A DNA stretch of 64,000 nt from Trochalopteron elliotii (lineage: Eukaryota > Chordata > Aves > Passeriformes > Leiothrichidae): assembly GCA_024734555.1 (NCBI GenBank), contig JANPWX010019244.1:144326-208325 (forward strand), given 5' to 3'. Under the pieces are notes generated by a model. The model had not been told where the DNA came from, did not search any database, and saw nothing but the letters and a program-made list of their open reading frames with translations. The translations under genes and the position numbers were made by a program. Position 1 is the stretch's first letter, and every line of letters starts with the position of its first letter. Positions 21,905-33,200 of the stretch are shown here, piece by piece.

Positions 21905-24598
21905 CCACCACACGGGAATGTGCTGCAGTGGGCACATCCCTAAATCCAGGAGAATCCTCTGCAGGCATCTGTTACTGATCCCTCAGCACCAACCATGAGC
22001 TCATCATGAAAATGCCCTCAATTACAGAACACTAAGGAGAGATTTTAATTGCCCATTGTCAAGAGATTTCAACTGTTCTTTTCCAAGCCACACTGAGAAA
22101 TTCCCTTAGTTATAACAAAAACAACATTGTAGTTTACAGAGGGAAAAAAACCCTCTCAAAGCAGAGAAAAAAACCCTTGAAATCTGCATTTGTATCATGT
22201 GGTTGGAGGGTACAGGTAGAGTAATGTAAGAGAAGCTCAGAACTAACAGAGTTTAGAATATTCAATACTTGAATGTCACATTAAAAGAAATGGATCCACT
22301 TAAGACAGCAGCTCAGCCAATGCTGTTCTTGCAGAAATAAATTCTGGGGAACGAAGTTAGTGAATAATCCATCAAAAAAATGCAACAAATAATTACCTGA
22401 GTAATAAAAAAGATAAATTAGGATAATAGACAGAAAATTTCCACCTAGGATAGAAAAAAAAGAGATAAACTTAACAGATAAGTCAAAAAAAGAAGAAATT
22501 TTATCAGGAAAAGGGAGGAAAACCCTTCTCAAGGCTTTGATAAGTGGACTTAAAAACATTAGGGAATCTGCTAAGGAAGCCATCTCCTGCTGAATGATAC
22601 AGAGAGACATCATATTAACTGTTTCTTATTTATCTGAAAGTTCTCGGGCCAAGTTATCAATGCTTTTGTGGCAGCAGCAGCAATCATTATTTGGATATCA
22701 GCAATGAGGCAATGCTTTAACTAGAAACTAAATTGCTCAAATGATCCTTCAGTGAAAGTGTTTTAATTCAATCATTCCAAGAGCCATCAATATCACTCAG
22801 CATGTGGAAGGGAGTTTTTTATTGCCCACTCACTGTGGATGGCTCTTTGTGTGTCCCCCACCACATTTTATTTATCTGAAGGTAGTTCTGTAGTTTCTTC
22901 ATTAAGAAGGTCTCCTCTGGTATTAAACCAGCAGACTTTCTTCTTAAAGCCTTTTTTATATTTCCATTTTCTTTTATGATCAACTTTTCCAATAAAAGGA
23001 TGTTGGTAGATGAGGAATCCTGGCTTTTGGAAGGAGTTAATTCCACATAATCTTTGACATTTTATCAAAGGGGTTTAAATATCCCATTATGAGTTTGACA
23101 GTTCTCTACCTTCCATGTCAGGACATCCAGGCAGGAATTCCAAGTGAACTAAAGCTGTCCAGTTCTGTGCAATATCAGCCTGCCAGGACTCACCCCAGTG
23201 CTCTTTGCTTTCCTTTCACCCTCCAATGTCATACTTGATTTGAATTGCTGAAATTCTCATCAAATTATTCTTTCAAATCTCGTTAATATCCCATCTTTCC
23301 AGGGGAAAATGATAGACAATATTTCTTTTTTTTTGCCTGTGAACTGGCAGGCAAAACTGTCACATAAAAGGACAAAATTAAGCCTTACAGCACAACATTA
23401 AAGCCATCCCAGAACAGCCTCTGTTTGTCCTCATCATGAAACAACCAACAGTGGTGGAAAAGCAGAAAAATATAAATTGCACCTGCAGTTAACCCTAGTA
23501 GGCATCCATGCCTGATAATGTAATTATTATCAATTTGGAGCAGTTCAAAATATCCCAGAATAATTTATATTTGACTATCAGACCATCACTCATTCTTCTG
23601 GAGCCACTGTCTTTCTTTACTCCACAGTTACCATCCCCAAAAACGTGGTAATGAAGCCCCATGACTAAGCATTCCCAAAATGATAACAGAATTTGCATAA
23701 TTGAGATTTGGTGCAGAGAAAACCCACAAATTTCTCAGAAGAAAAAAAAAAGAAGCACTGCGTAGTAGATATGTTAAAATATTGGCCAAGTAAAGTTTGA
23801 AACAGGAACTGTGATTCTTTGGAGAGTTAAAATTAATCAGAGTTTCTAAAAAACATCCAAGAAGAACAGTGGAGTTTGAAGGTAAGATTATTTCATGCTA
23901 TTTTGATCTGAAGGGCATTTTACCACTTCCTGTAGTCAAGGGTGTTTGGCAAATAATCTTGATTTGCGTATTTGGATGATCAGTTATGCTCTGAGATAAA
24001 TTCACGTGATGCCTCCAAAGTACTGGAAATTGTGCATTTGAAAAAAACTATATTATCTTCCTTAATCTCCTGTAATAATCTTAGGAATGGGACATTAACT
24101 GTGATTTTTCCTGAAGAGCTAGGAATTCCATAATATTTACAGACAGGATGCACTGTGGTCTGTGTTGTTTTCAACCCCGATGACTGTCAATACCTCTTGC
24201 ACCACAAAGCACAACAAGAAGAGCATTTTTTGGTTTTAAATTTTCTGCAATATATGTCCTAAAGCTGGCTGAGGCTAAGCTCATTTTAGTGAACCTCACA
24301 CACAGGTAAACCTTGCCCAAAAGTCAGTCTGGTGAGAGAGAGAGTGACAGCTCTGAAAATAAATCCACTCTTGCAGAGCAGGATCCTTGATACAGAAGTG
24401 TCAGTACCTCCTGCAGGCTGGCTGCACTGATTAAGGTAATAAAACTGATCAAGCAGTTTAATTAGGAAATATTCTTGAGGGACACTTTAGATCTCAGTGC
24501 AGTCATGCACTGGTATAGTCTCTTCTTTTATTATTTTAAAATTTGTGGGGATCTACCAAGGGTTGTTGATAGAACCAATTTTAACTAGCAAAGAAACA
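21905..24598. other. Intron 1, nothing recognised
   Basis: AT-rich intron with several A-rich stretches (22140-22520). No exon or repeat family was recognised. Confidence 0.6.
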
Positions 24599-24643
24599 GA
24601 GTTTGTTAAAGCAGAGTTTAGTAAAGCAGGGTTTGTTAAAGCC
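24599..24643. repeat. Tandem repeat, 3 x 15 bp
   Basis: Three units of roughly GAGTTTGTTAAAGCA at 24599, 24614 and 24629, each with one to three changes. Confidence 0.85.
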
Positions 24644-24931
24644 AGCCTCATTTCCAACCTCCATTATCTTCCATTTTCCCTCTTTGCAATTCCCGTTTCT
24701 GACTCCCGTGTTTTAACTTGTTGGTTTGGCTCTGAAAATCAATACATGCATATAGATGAGGAGGATACCAACAGGAGTTGAAAAAAGCCTCCCTAGAAAT
24801 CCCAGAAATTGAAAAAAGACATGGTAGTCTGGGACTGCTATGAACAAATGCTGCAATGACTTCTGATAAAAGACACAGAGGCAAATATGCAACTGAAATT
24901 TTATTTAATGAAACAAAGGCATTTAATCCTA
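24644..24931. other. Intron 1, nothing recognised
   Basis: A short stretch between the 15-bp tandem repeat and a CR1 copy. No feature was recognised. Confidence 0.55.
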
Positions 24932-25204
24932 GGAGAGGGGGAATGGCTTTAAGCTGAAGGAAGGGAAATTTAAATGGGGTATTGGGAAGGAGTTCCTGGC
25001 TGTGAAGGTGATGAGGTCCTGGCACAGGGTACCCAGAGAAGCTGTGGCTGCCCCTGAATCCCTAGAAATGTCCAAGGCCAGGTTGGACGGGGCTTGGAGC
25101 AGCCTGGGATAGTGGAAGTGTCCCTGTCCATGGCAGAGGTGGAATGGGATGAGCTTTAAGGTCTCTTCCAACCCACATCATTTTGGGATTCTGTGATTCT
25201 ATGA
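24932..25204 (+). mobile_element. CR1 LINE 3' end with terminal repeat
   Basis: The longest CR1 copy here, about 270 bases. It has GGCACAGGGTACCCAGAGAA, GAAATGTCCAAGGCCAGGTT, GAGCTTTAAGGTCTCTTCCA and the typical end ATTCTGTGATTCTATGA, the short direct repeat that closes CR1 elements. The complete 3' end marks a genuine insertion boundary. The 5' side is truncated and there is no coding sequence. Confidence 0.96.
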
Positions 25205-26736
25205 AAGTGAAAAGCAATGTTTATGTACAGATGTGCTGACACTGGTTTGCAAAAAACATGGAATTGGAAATGGATACACTGATGTAAAGGTAAATATGAG
25301 ATATACAGTTCAGAAATTGATAATTTTTCTAAATCTCTATTAAACCAAGCCATCATGATGGCATTTCCATTTTTACCCTGATCAAAGTTCGTGGTATTGT
25401 GATCCAAACAGATTCCAACAGACTGGGCTGATGGAAAGCAGTCAAAATGCTTTGAAAAACAATGTTAAAAGCTGTGGCCTCCTCCCCTCCTGCAGACCCT
25501 GGCTGCACTGCCTGTTCTCACTCTGTGTAGCAGTTCACTCCTGTTTAAATGGACAGCCACATTCCAGTCTGTGCTGCATTTCAGGAAGGGGTGACATTGT
25601 CTGTGTGCAGCTTTTCCAAGGGAGTTCAGAGCTGCTGAGATGAGAGGCACTGGGTAAAGGCAGGATCATTATCAGCATCCTGCTGCTGGGAGGTTCTGCT
25701 CCTTATCAGATCAGGTAACCTGGCACAAAGCAATATTTACTGTCAAAGAGTAATGACAACCTGATCTACATTGTGCACTATTAACTCTTTTTTTGGCTCT
25801 GGAATGTAGCAAAACTCCAGTGTTTCATTTTTCAGGGTGTTCTTGGATTGCTAAAGAGGCAGAAAGAATTCTCAGGTGCTGAAGTGCAAACCAAGTGTGA
25901 TGCAAATAAAAGTTCTGAGTTTTACAGGTGTTTCACAAGTCCTGCAGGTATTTCACAAGTATTTTAACAGTGACAATTCTTAATAATGACAGGAAGAAGA
26001 AGCAAAATGCAGAGAAATGGCAATTAATACCTTTAGCATCTGTAGCACAGGAAAGTTTAGGTTTGGGTGCTTGCACTTCAGAATTCCATTCGTTCCACAG
26101 TGCAGGGAAAGTGCTCCAGGAAAGATCTGGCTAGCAATGGCTTAACCAGGGTAATCACATCTTCCAAATGGAAGTGGTTTTGTGCACACACAGAGCCCAT
26201 TAATCAAGGGGAAAATTTGAAGCGTGTTATTCATCATATTTGCTGTGTTTGGATTTGAAGTGATGAGAATGATAATAATGATCCTGAGAATTATTATTAA
26301 GTAATATGAAGTGGTTTGTTTGAAGGAATAAATATGATTTGGCCTGTGAAGGTTCAGACATCTGGTACAAGCATATGGGTTGGAAATCATTAGATAATTG
26401 TTACAAAAATGCAAGGAAAAACTCTTTTTAATGGCAGAATCGAGGCCTTCAGGAGTGCTCCCTCTGCTTCCCTCTGGAATGGAACCTTCCTGTCCCTGTT
26501 ATAGCTCAGAGCTCTCTAAAACTGTGCAATGCCTGTCAGGATACTGAGTTTACTTCTTTGGGACACGCTCACAGTAGCAAACAGCTTTCAAAACTCATTT
26601 CCACAAAACGTTTTACGCAGCGCTGATTTTTGAGTGGTAAATTGTCTTCTGATCTAAACGTGTGTGTGCTGTGGGCTCACACTGCACTGCAGTGCCAAGA
26701 CTTGGTATGGGTTTACTCAGTAGAAAGTTCTGATCA
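25205..26736. other. Intron 1, nothing recognised
   Basis: No exon, RNA gene or repeat family was recognised. Confidence 0.6.
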
Positions 26737-26901
26737 GAGAATCCTGGGATGGTTTTGGTTGGGAGGACCTTAAAGCTCATCCAGTGCCAAGGGCAGGAAC
26801 ACCTTCCACTATCCCAGGGTGCTCCAAGCCCCGTCCAGCCTGCTGTTGAACAAGGAATGGAGAGCCAACAACTTCTCTGGACAACCTGTGCCAGGTCCTC
26901 A
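26737..26901 (-). mobile_element. CR1 LINE 3' end, 5'-truncated
   Basis: Reverse-oriented CR1 tail: GAGAATCCTGGGATGG, TTAAAGCTCATCCAGTGCCA, AGGAACACCTTCCACTATCC, GGTGCTCCAAGCCCCGTCCA, ending near ACCTGTGCCAGGTCCTCAC. The middle part has lost the usual CCATGG segment and is more diverged than the other copies. Confidence 0.93.
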
Positions 26902-28177
26902 CTGACATTGTTTTATATTACAACGACACAGATTTTGAGCTTTAGAAGGTTGAAAATGACTTTTTTACTTTTGGGATGTGTTTTCCTTATATACTATTTT
27001 ACACTGACCAATTTGATTGGTGACAAAAAGGCAAACTTTTTCAATCACATTGGTCAGACTAGAGGGACATCAAGAAGAAGTCCCTCGTAGGAAAAGGAAT
27101 GAATAACATAGTACAGTTAAAAAATTTTTCTGTTGTTTACAGAAAATTCCCTGGGAAAAGAATTTTAGAAAACAAAAACATCTCAGGCACGGAACCAGGG
27201 CTATACCTCACCATCTCTACAGTCAAGGATTTCTCCCTAATTTCTCCTCTAGCTTGGAGTAAGGTTTGGTGCAAGTGCCCAGAAGGTGTGAGGGAGGAGT
27301 GACAGCCAGGAAGGGCCAGCAGGAAGCCCCGTGGTCCTGGGGAGAACCAGACCAGGTGATAATTGTGGCTTGGTCCAGGAACTTCCCAAATAACCTGAGA
27401 GAGTTGCTCCTGTGGGTGCCCTGTCCCCTGCCAGGGGCTCAGAGAGAGCCTGTTTGGCTGCAAGCACTTTATCACCTGCAGCAAGAGCAGGGTGTGTCCT
27501 GATCCAGTCAAAGACCTCCCTGAGAATTCTCCACCCAACCTGTGCTGAGCTATCCCCAGGCCATGGAGAACATTCCTGTCACTCTCACAGATCCCTCTGC
27601 TGGGTCATCACTAATTCATACCCGAGCATTAACCAGGCATCATTTACACATCTCATCACCATAAACCAAGCACTTGGTGAACCAAAGCCTCTGGGAAAAT
27701 ACAATATTAATTCTCTCTTCCTTGCTTTGTGTATTTTGATTTCCTCTCTGATTCTGTTAAGCTGAAACATCTTCACAATTTATTCAACAAATATGACTTT
27801 GCTGCAATCTTCTTTATGCTAAGAATTTAAGGAAAAAGGCCTTGGGCTGCACAGCATTATTAACATTGAGAGCACCTGCTGTTTCCCAGGTAGCTGTCAG
27901 CTCAGCATAAGGAAAAAAGCTAATTATTTTAAGCAGGTCAGTCAGGAAGAAAACTCAAATTCTATGTGGCAGTTAGAAATATGTGCCCATTGACTTTAGC
28001 TGGATTTCACTGCTGCAGAAATATGTGGCTGACGAAGAATCTGCTGGTAAAAATACACAGTGCAAATATTTAACAGTGTCATCTTACCGGGCTTGAAATT
28101 AAAGCATTGCATGCAAATTAGGTCCTTGATTTGCATTGATGAGCTTGAGAAGGATGGTGAGGAAAACAAGAAGATGT
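26902..28177. other. Intron 1, nothing recognised
   Basis: Open frames between 27137 and 27765 on both strands overlap one another and match no family that I know. Treated as non-coding. Confidence 0.55.
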
Positions 28178-28257
28178 AAATAAAATAAAATAAAATAAAA
28201 TAAAATAAAATAAAATAAAATAAAATAAAATAAAATAAAATAAAATAAAATAAAATA
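28178..28257. repeat. (TAAAA)n microsatellite
   Basis: About 15 nearly perfect TAAAA pentamers in a row. Length polymorphism is likely. Confidence 0.98.
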
Positions 28258-28716
28258 ATAAAAGTGTGGAGGTAGATATCTTTCTTGATATAACAACATT
28301 TTTCTGTGATGAAAGTGGAAAATAATTATAGAAAACTTCTCAGACTGGTTAAGTCATCCTAAGTAATTAAACTGTGATATATTCTGTATTTTTATAAAAT
28401 ATTTATAAATTTTAAAAGGCTGAAATTACACTTGGGAATGTCAAATCCCTTGGAATTCAAAAGCATTTAAATACTTCAGTGTATTTGCTTATGTTGAAGA
28501 AGCACTGGTAGATTAAAAACTCAATAAATTCAACAAAAACATGAATTTCCTGTATCATGTGGTACCAAAAAAAGTTTTAATAGAGTGAAACTTTTTACTA
28601 CCCAGACTACTCTTTCCAGCATTGCATGCTCAGCTTTGATGTTTCATTTATTATGAGGGATGCAACAAGTTAGAAATTTTTCCGTTCCAAGAGATACAAT
28701 GGAATTTTTATTGGGA
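28258..28716. other. Intron 1, AT-rich, nothing recognised
   Basis: Very AT-rich DNA between a pentamer repeat and a CR1 copy. No feature was recognised. Confidence 0.6.
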
Positions 28717-28858
28717 TGTTCCACTCCTGGAAGTGTCCAAGGCCACATTGGATGGGGCTTGGAGCAACCTGGGACAGTGGAAGGTGTGCCTGCCCATGGG
28801 AGGGGGTGGAACTGGTGGGCTTTAAGGTCCCTCCCAATTCAAAATGTTCTGTGATTCT
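28717..28858 (+). mobile_element. CR1 LINE 3' end, 5'-truncated
   Basis: About 140 bases of the CR1 tail: CCTGGAAGTGTCCAAGGCCA, GGATGGGGCTTGGAGCAACC, GGGCTTTAAGGTCCCTCCCA, ending near TTCTGTGATTCTG. It is the shortest clear copy in the window. Confidence 0.93.
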
Positions 28859-29613
28859 GCATTTATTTAGGGAAAATAATGATGGACAGGGATATGATCC
28901 CACAAACTGCTTATAAAACCAAACTGATTCAGAAACAAAAGCAAATATCTCATAACATGTCAAGGAATTATTATCAGATAATTCAAACCACTTTGCTCAC
29001 CCATGGGTGACATGAACAGCCCTTGCACTGAATGGGCCACTCAAATCCCTGGGACCACTCCCAAAATATGGGATTATTCCGTGTGTTTTCGTGTCCATGA
29101 CCAAACAAACTCCAAAAACCAACAGTGTTTGGTGGAACTGAAGAGCCCAATGGCAAAGGCACTTTTTGGTCTTTTTGAACAAGAGTTAAAGTCAAGTTTG
29201 TGAGCTTGCTGAGCCAAACCCTGCCCTGGCTCTGTCAACCCAAAGAGCTCTTGCAGTGATCATTTATCTCTTCCTGTGAACCTCCAGACACCCGTGGGCT
29301 CAACTTGGCTCTAATCCCAAAACTGACTGGAGCAGAAATTCCAAGACTCCAGCAAGGTTCCACAGTTTTAGTAATTTATTTAATGGCATTAATTCACATT
29401 TTCACTCCTTCAAGAGCTAAACTTGTATCTTAAACTATGCATTAGACATAATTTTTTGTTGTTTAAATAGGCATTACCTGCATGTTCCTCTTAGAAAGAA
29501 CAAACTTGGTTTTTCCTTTCAAATGCATGACTGGAATTTTTCAAATTACCTCCATTCTAGATGTTTTAGGGGCTCCAGCCTCAAAAGAGATGCAGATACA
29601 GAAAATAAATTTA
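28859..29613. other. Intron 1, nothing recognised
   Basis: No exon or known repeat. An AATAAA at 29604-29609 precedes the following poly-A run, but it is too close to be a typical polyadenylation layout. Confidence 0.55.
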
Positions 29614-29630
29614 GAAAAAAAAAAAAAAAA

Positions 29631-29663
<33 letters not shown>
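29614..29663. repeat. Poly-A followed by (AG)n
   Basis: About 26 A residues run directly into about 12 AG units. It could be a retroposed tail that degenerated, but no retroposed body is recognised to its left. Confidence 0.95.
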
Positions 29664-29744
29664 AGCCAATTCTGTTAGTAAAAATGATGAGTTGCTCTGC
29701 ATTGATTGCTGCCAAACTGATTCCAGCTTGGGGTCAGGTTTTCC

Positions 29745-30065
29745 TTCGCACGCAGTTCCCGGCATCCAGGTTGGCTTGGAAGATTAGGGAGAATGGGAAG
29801 TACAGCAGGGATGACGGGAATGAGCTCCTTAACATTCCCCGCACACCGGGCTCGGCAAACCCCTTTCAATCTCGGTGCTTTTCATTAAAGCAGTACCTGC
29901 TTTGTAGCAGCCTCTCCCGAGCAGCGATTCTCCCAAATTTACATAACACAAGCGCTGGATGTGCCGAGCATCCTGCGGGATGGACGTGCCCCGGCCGCTC
30001 TGATGTTATCCCCAAAAACAATTTGACATCAGCACGGAAATGACAAAGGAGGAGGAGCAGCCCGG
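29745..30065. promoter_or_regulatory. Isolated CpG-rich cluster in intron 1
   Basis: About 20 CpGs lie in 320 bases (CTTCGCACGCAG, CCGGGCTCGGC, CTCCCGAGCAGCG, CCCCGGCCGCTC), while the surrounding intron is CpG-poor. It includes copy B of the unidentified element. It might be an alternative promoter, an enhancer, or a GC-rich old insertion. No exon that I can identify lies within it. Confidence 0.4.
29802..29898 (+). repeat. Unidentified dispersed element, copy B
   Basis: Counterpart of 17600-17705, on the same strand about 12.2 kb away. The best shared block is CCGGGCTCGGCAAACCCCT, with one extra C in copy A. This copy lies inside a CpG-rich cluster; copy A has fewer CpGs. Confidence 0.5.
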
Positions 30066-32441
30066 GGAAGACATCAGACAAGACAGATGGACAATTCTGG
30101 AACACTGTGTTTGAGCAGCCAACTCTTTTGGAAGGATACAGCTGGGTCTTTGCAAGGGTCTGTGCAGAAAGTGCCGGCCTGGAATGTTGATCATCCTCAA
30201 AAACTGCAGTTGAAAAGATCAAGCAAACATCAAAACAAACCAAAAAACCCTTCCTCAAGTACACTAAGCCAATAAATGTAAGCACCACGAAGGGGAATTG
30301 CAGCAAAATCAAGAATCTTCTGCCACAGAGCTCCCTGGAAAAGCTCTGGCTGTCATCAGCTTTGTCAAAACTCTTTAGTGTTCCTCTTTGATAGCCCTTT
30401 TTGGAAGGAAAGAATGAATTTTAGGCAGAAAATTATCCTAGTAGAGCAGCGCATCTCCTCAGTTAAACTTCTCTTTCTGCATTGAGAATATGACACTGTG
30501 ACAAATCCTGAGCTGGAATTTTGAAACCTGCTCAGGTAATTATTACAGACTCTGATACACTTTGCTTGGGTGCCACCTGGAGATCACAGCAGCAGCTGGA
30601 GCTGCCGGGCCACAGGAATTTGGGAGAGTGGGAGGGCTCTGTGCCCTTTGCAGGGGACTCAGGAGGTAAAACACAGCCAGGGGACCTCGCTCTCAGGGCA
30701 AGGACAGCAGGTGATTTTCCTGTTTGGAGTGAACAATATATTTGATCACTGCTGAGACAAATAATGCTCTCTTTGTGCATTAATTCCAGGTGTGGAACTC
30801 CCAGAGCTAAAGCCATGGGTGATGTCCAAAACCAGAATGATTTCAAGGGTGTGTTGCTTCACATTGCCAATTGTTCCGTTCTCGTATTTTTCCAATCCAA
30901 TGGATGGGAAAACTATCTCTTCATAACCAGCCCTAGACACAGAAATATTTGGTTTTGCAATTTAATAGAGTAAAAATGCTATGCTCAATTTCTTTCCAGT
31001 CCTACACTGCACAGATCTTTGAGACACAAAATCCCACTCAGAGTTAGACATTAACAGAATATGTAAAATTTTCTGGTTTCTCTCTTGGTACTCCCTGCAT
31101 TATAGATTTTTATTAGCTCATTAATCTAGAGAACACACTGGTTTTGTGTCTTGGTTCAAAACACACTACCCAGCCTGTCTCTTTTTCCGTTGAAGAAGTG
31201 CATATAATTTTTTTTTCGTTTTTCTGTAATAAATATATCAGAAAAGATTGCCACTTCACAAAGAGTACAGCCGTCTGCACTGCCATGTGTTGATGCCTCT
31301 GAGTTCAAAGAAAACTCCAGGCAATCCCCTGTGTTTCTTCATACACTTTATGATACCTCTAATCACAGAATATATTTTATAGAAATTTCCATCACATCTC
31401 TCCCTCTTGATTCTATTTTTTCCCAGCTGAGGTAATCTCACAGACTTGGTTTGTAGGGGAAAACAAAGAGAAGAGCAAGAAATTATTCTGACACCTTTTT
31501 TTCCAGGTTTCTACCAGTTGTCAGCCCTTCCAATAATGGTTGTTACAAAATTAAAAGGCACAGTTAGAATGTGGAGCACTAAACACAGTCTGAGTAATAC
31601 AATTTTCACTTCAGTTTTTTGAATTTCTAACCAACATCTCCATTTTAAGTGTTCCAATCAGGAGAAAATGGAAGTAAGCAATTAAGGGGGAGGGAAAAAA
31701 AAGGAATAAAATGGTAACTATTTTGATTCCAGAGGATGATTTGTTTATTTTACTCAGAGTTTCAAGGGTTGGTTCCTCAGTACATTTTGTCTCAGAAGAG
31801 GGAGTGCTTCAAACACAGGAAGCAGCATCTCAGAATACTCCGTAAATGCAGGCTGATGGGTATGTTCCCTTCCTAAAATGCCTGATCTTGCTCAGCCTGA
31901 GTTCAGTGGCTGAATTCAGACAGAGTTCTGCTGAAGCTGAATCAACTCTGTAATCACCAGTTCACAAAGGTCTTCAGAAATGCACAAAAACCCAGTCAAA
32001 GTGGATTTTCTGTGACCAAGGCACAAAGCTGGAGTGAGAACAGGACCTAATAAAACCCCGTGGCTGTTCTGAGAGGCAAAACACATAAATTATAAATGGG
32101 CCCTGCACTTTGCAGAAGGGGTTGCTGTGATAAGTGTCACGAAAGTGGGAACACGAAGCTCTGGGAAGAGGCACAAATCGATCCAAGCAGCAGAGGGGCT
32201 TTTAGGGGTGAAGCTGCAGAAAGAAACAGCAGAGGGATCACAAGGGGAGGCACAGATGAACAACTGCTGCACAAGACAACTTGTCTGTGCTGAGAATCAG
32301 GAAAAAGTAGGTTTCAAATCCCACAGAAGAATTCTCCAGAACAGGGCAGTTTATGGCTGGTTCCCTTTTGTTAGATGACGAGTCCAGGGAAGGTCAGTTC
32401 AGAAACACAAATGGCAGAATGTACTTTTGTCTACTGGTTTC
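30066..32441. other. Intron 1, nothing recognised
   Basis: No exon, RNA gene or repeat family was recognised up to the first LTR. Confidence 0.6.
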
Positions 32442-33200
32442 TGTCTTGGTTTGGAAAGACAGGTGTCTGCCAGGGAAAAGCCCGAGCTTTCCTTGCAATG
32501 GAGAATGTAAACCCCTTCCTTCCAAATTATTATAATTTTGCAATTAAGGGGCTTTCAGGCAAAGATATGGGAATAGGAATAAGAGTTCTTTACTAGGAAT
32601 ATTAAAAATACAAATGCAGTAGTACAAAATAACCAAGCAAACAAAAAAACCCCAATCCTAGAAACGCTGACAGAGTCAGAATACAGCCTGACACCCTGTT
32701 GTTCAGGGTGTTGGTGTCAGTCCAGTCAAGTCCTCCTGCAGTCACAGATGTGGTTCTGTTGGAGCAATGATCCTGTAGAAGGGTGGAGTTTTCCTCTGAA
32801 GGTTCAGTGGTGCTGAGATGGGTCCAGTCTTCCTCTGGGAATCCAGTGCAAACAAGCTGCCCTGGTGTTCTGAATCTCAGATTTTATCCAGGTAGGAATG
32901 CTGGGCTCCTCCCCCTGGGTGGAGCATCTCCCAGTGGGATGATGTAATTGTATCAGCCCTGCAGAGAGCCTCGATGGCCCATGGACAGCAGATCTCCCCT
33001 GCAGGGAGGATGGGTCCTGGGAGGGATAAAGAATGCTGCCCCACCTGGTTTTAACAGCTGCCCATTAACAGAAGACACCCGCCCCCTCAGAGTCACAAGG
33101 AATGGGTCATAGAAGAGATAAAGAAAACACCTCCCCAAACCCATTTCAGTAGATGACAAATAGAATACATGCTTTGGGTTACATATTGCAACCCAAGACA
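32442..33200 (-). mobile_element. Solo LTR of an endogenous retrovirus
   Basis: A 759-base segment is bounded by the inverted ends TGTCTTGG and CCAAGACA. It shares many blocks with 40279-40978: ACAGAGTCAGAATACA, CCCTGTTG, GATGGGTCCAGTCTTCCT, CCCTGGGTGGAGCATCTC, GGATGATGTAAT and GTTTTAACAGCT. By comparison with that copy, the element reads on the minus strand. No gag, pol or env sequence adjoins it, so it is a solo LTR left by recombination. The flanks (GTTTC before, CTTTT after) do not give an intact target duplication, which suggests it is older or rearranged. Confidence 0.88.

Noticed and set aside
27590..27603. Reverse-strand near-match to the CTCF core
   Set aside because: Two mismatches to the consensus, at which level many chance hits are expected.
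29604..29639. Retroposed gene copy ending in poly-A
   Set aside because: An AATAAA precedes the A run, but no gene-like sequence or flanking duplication was found to the left.
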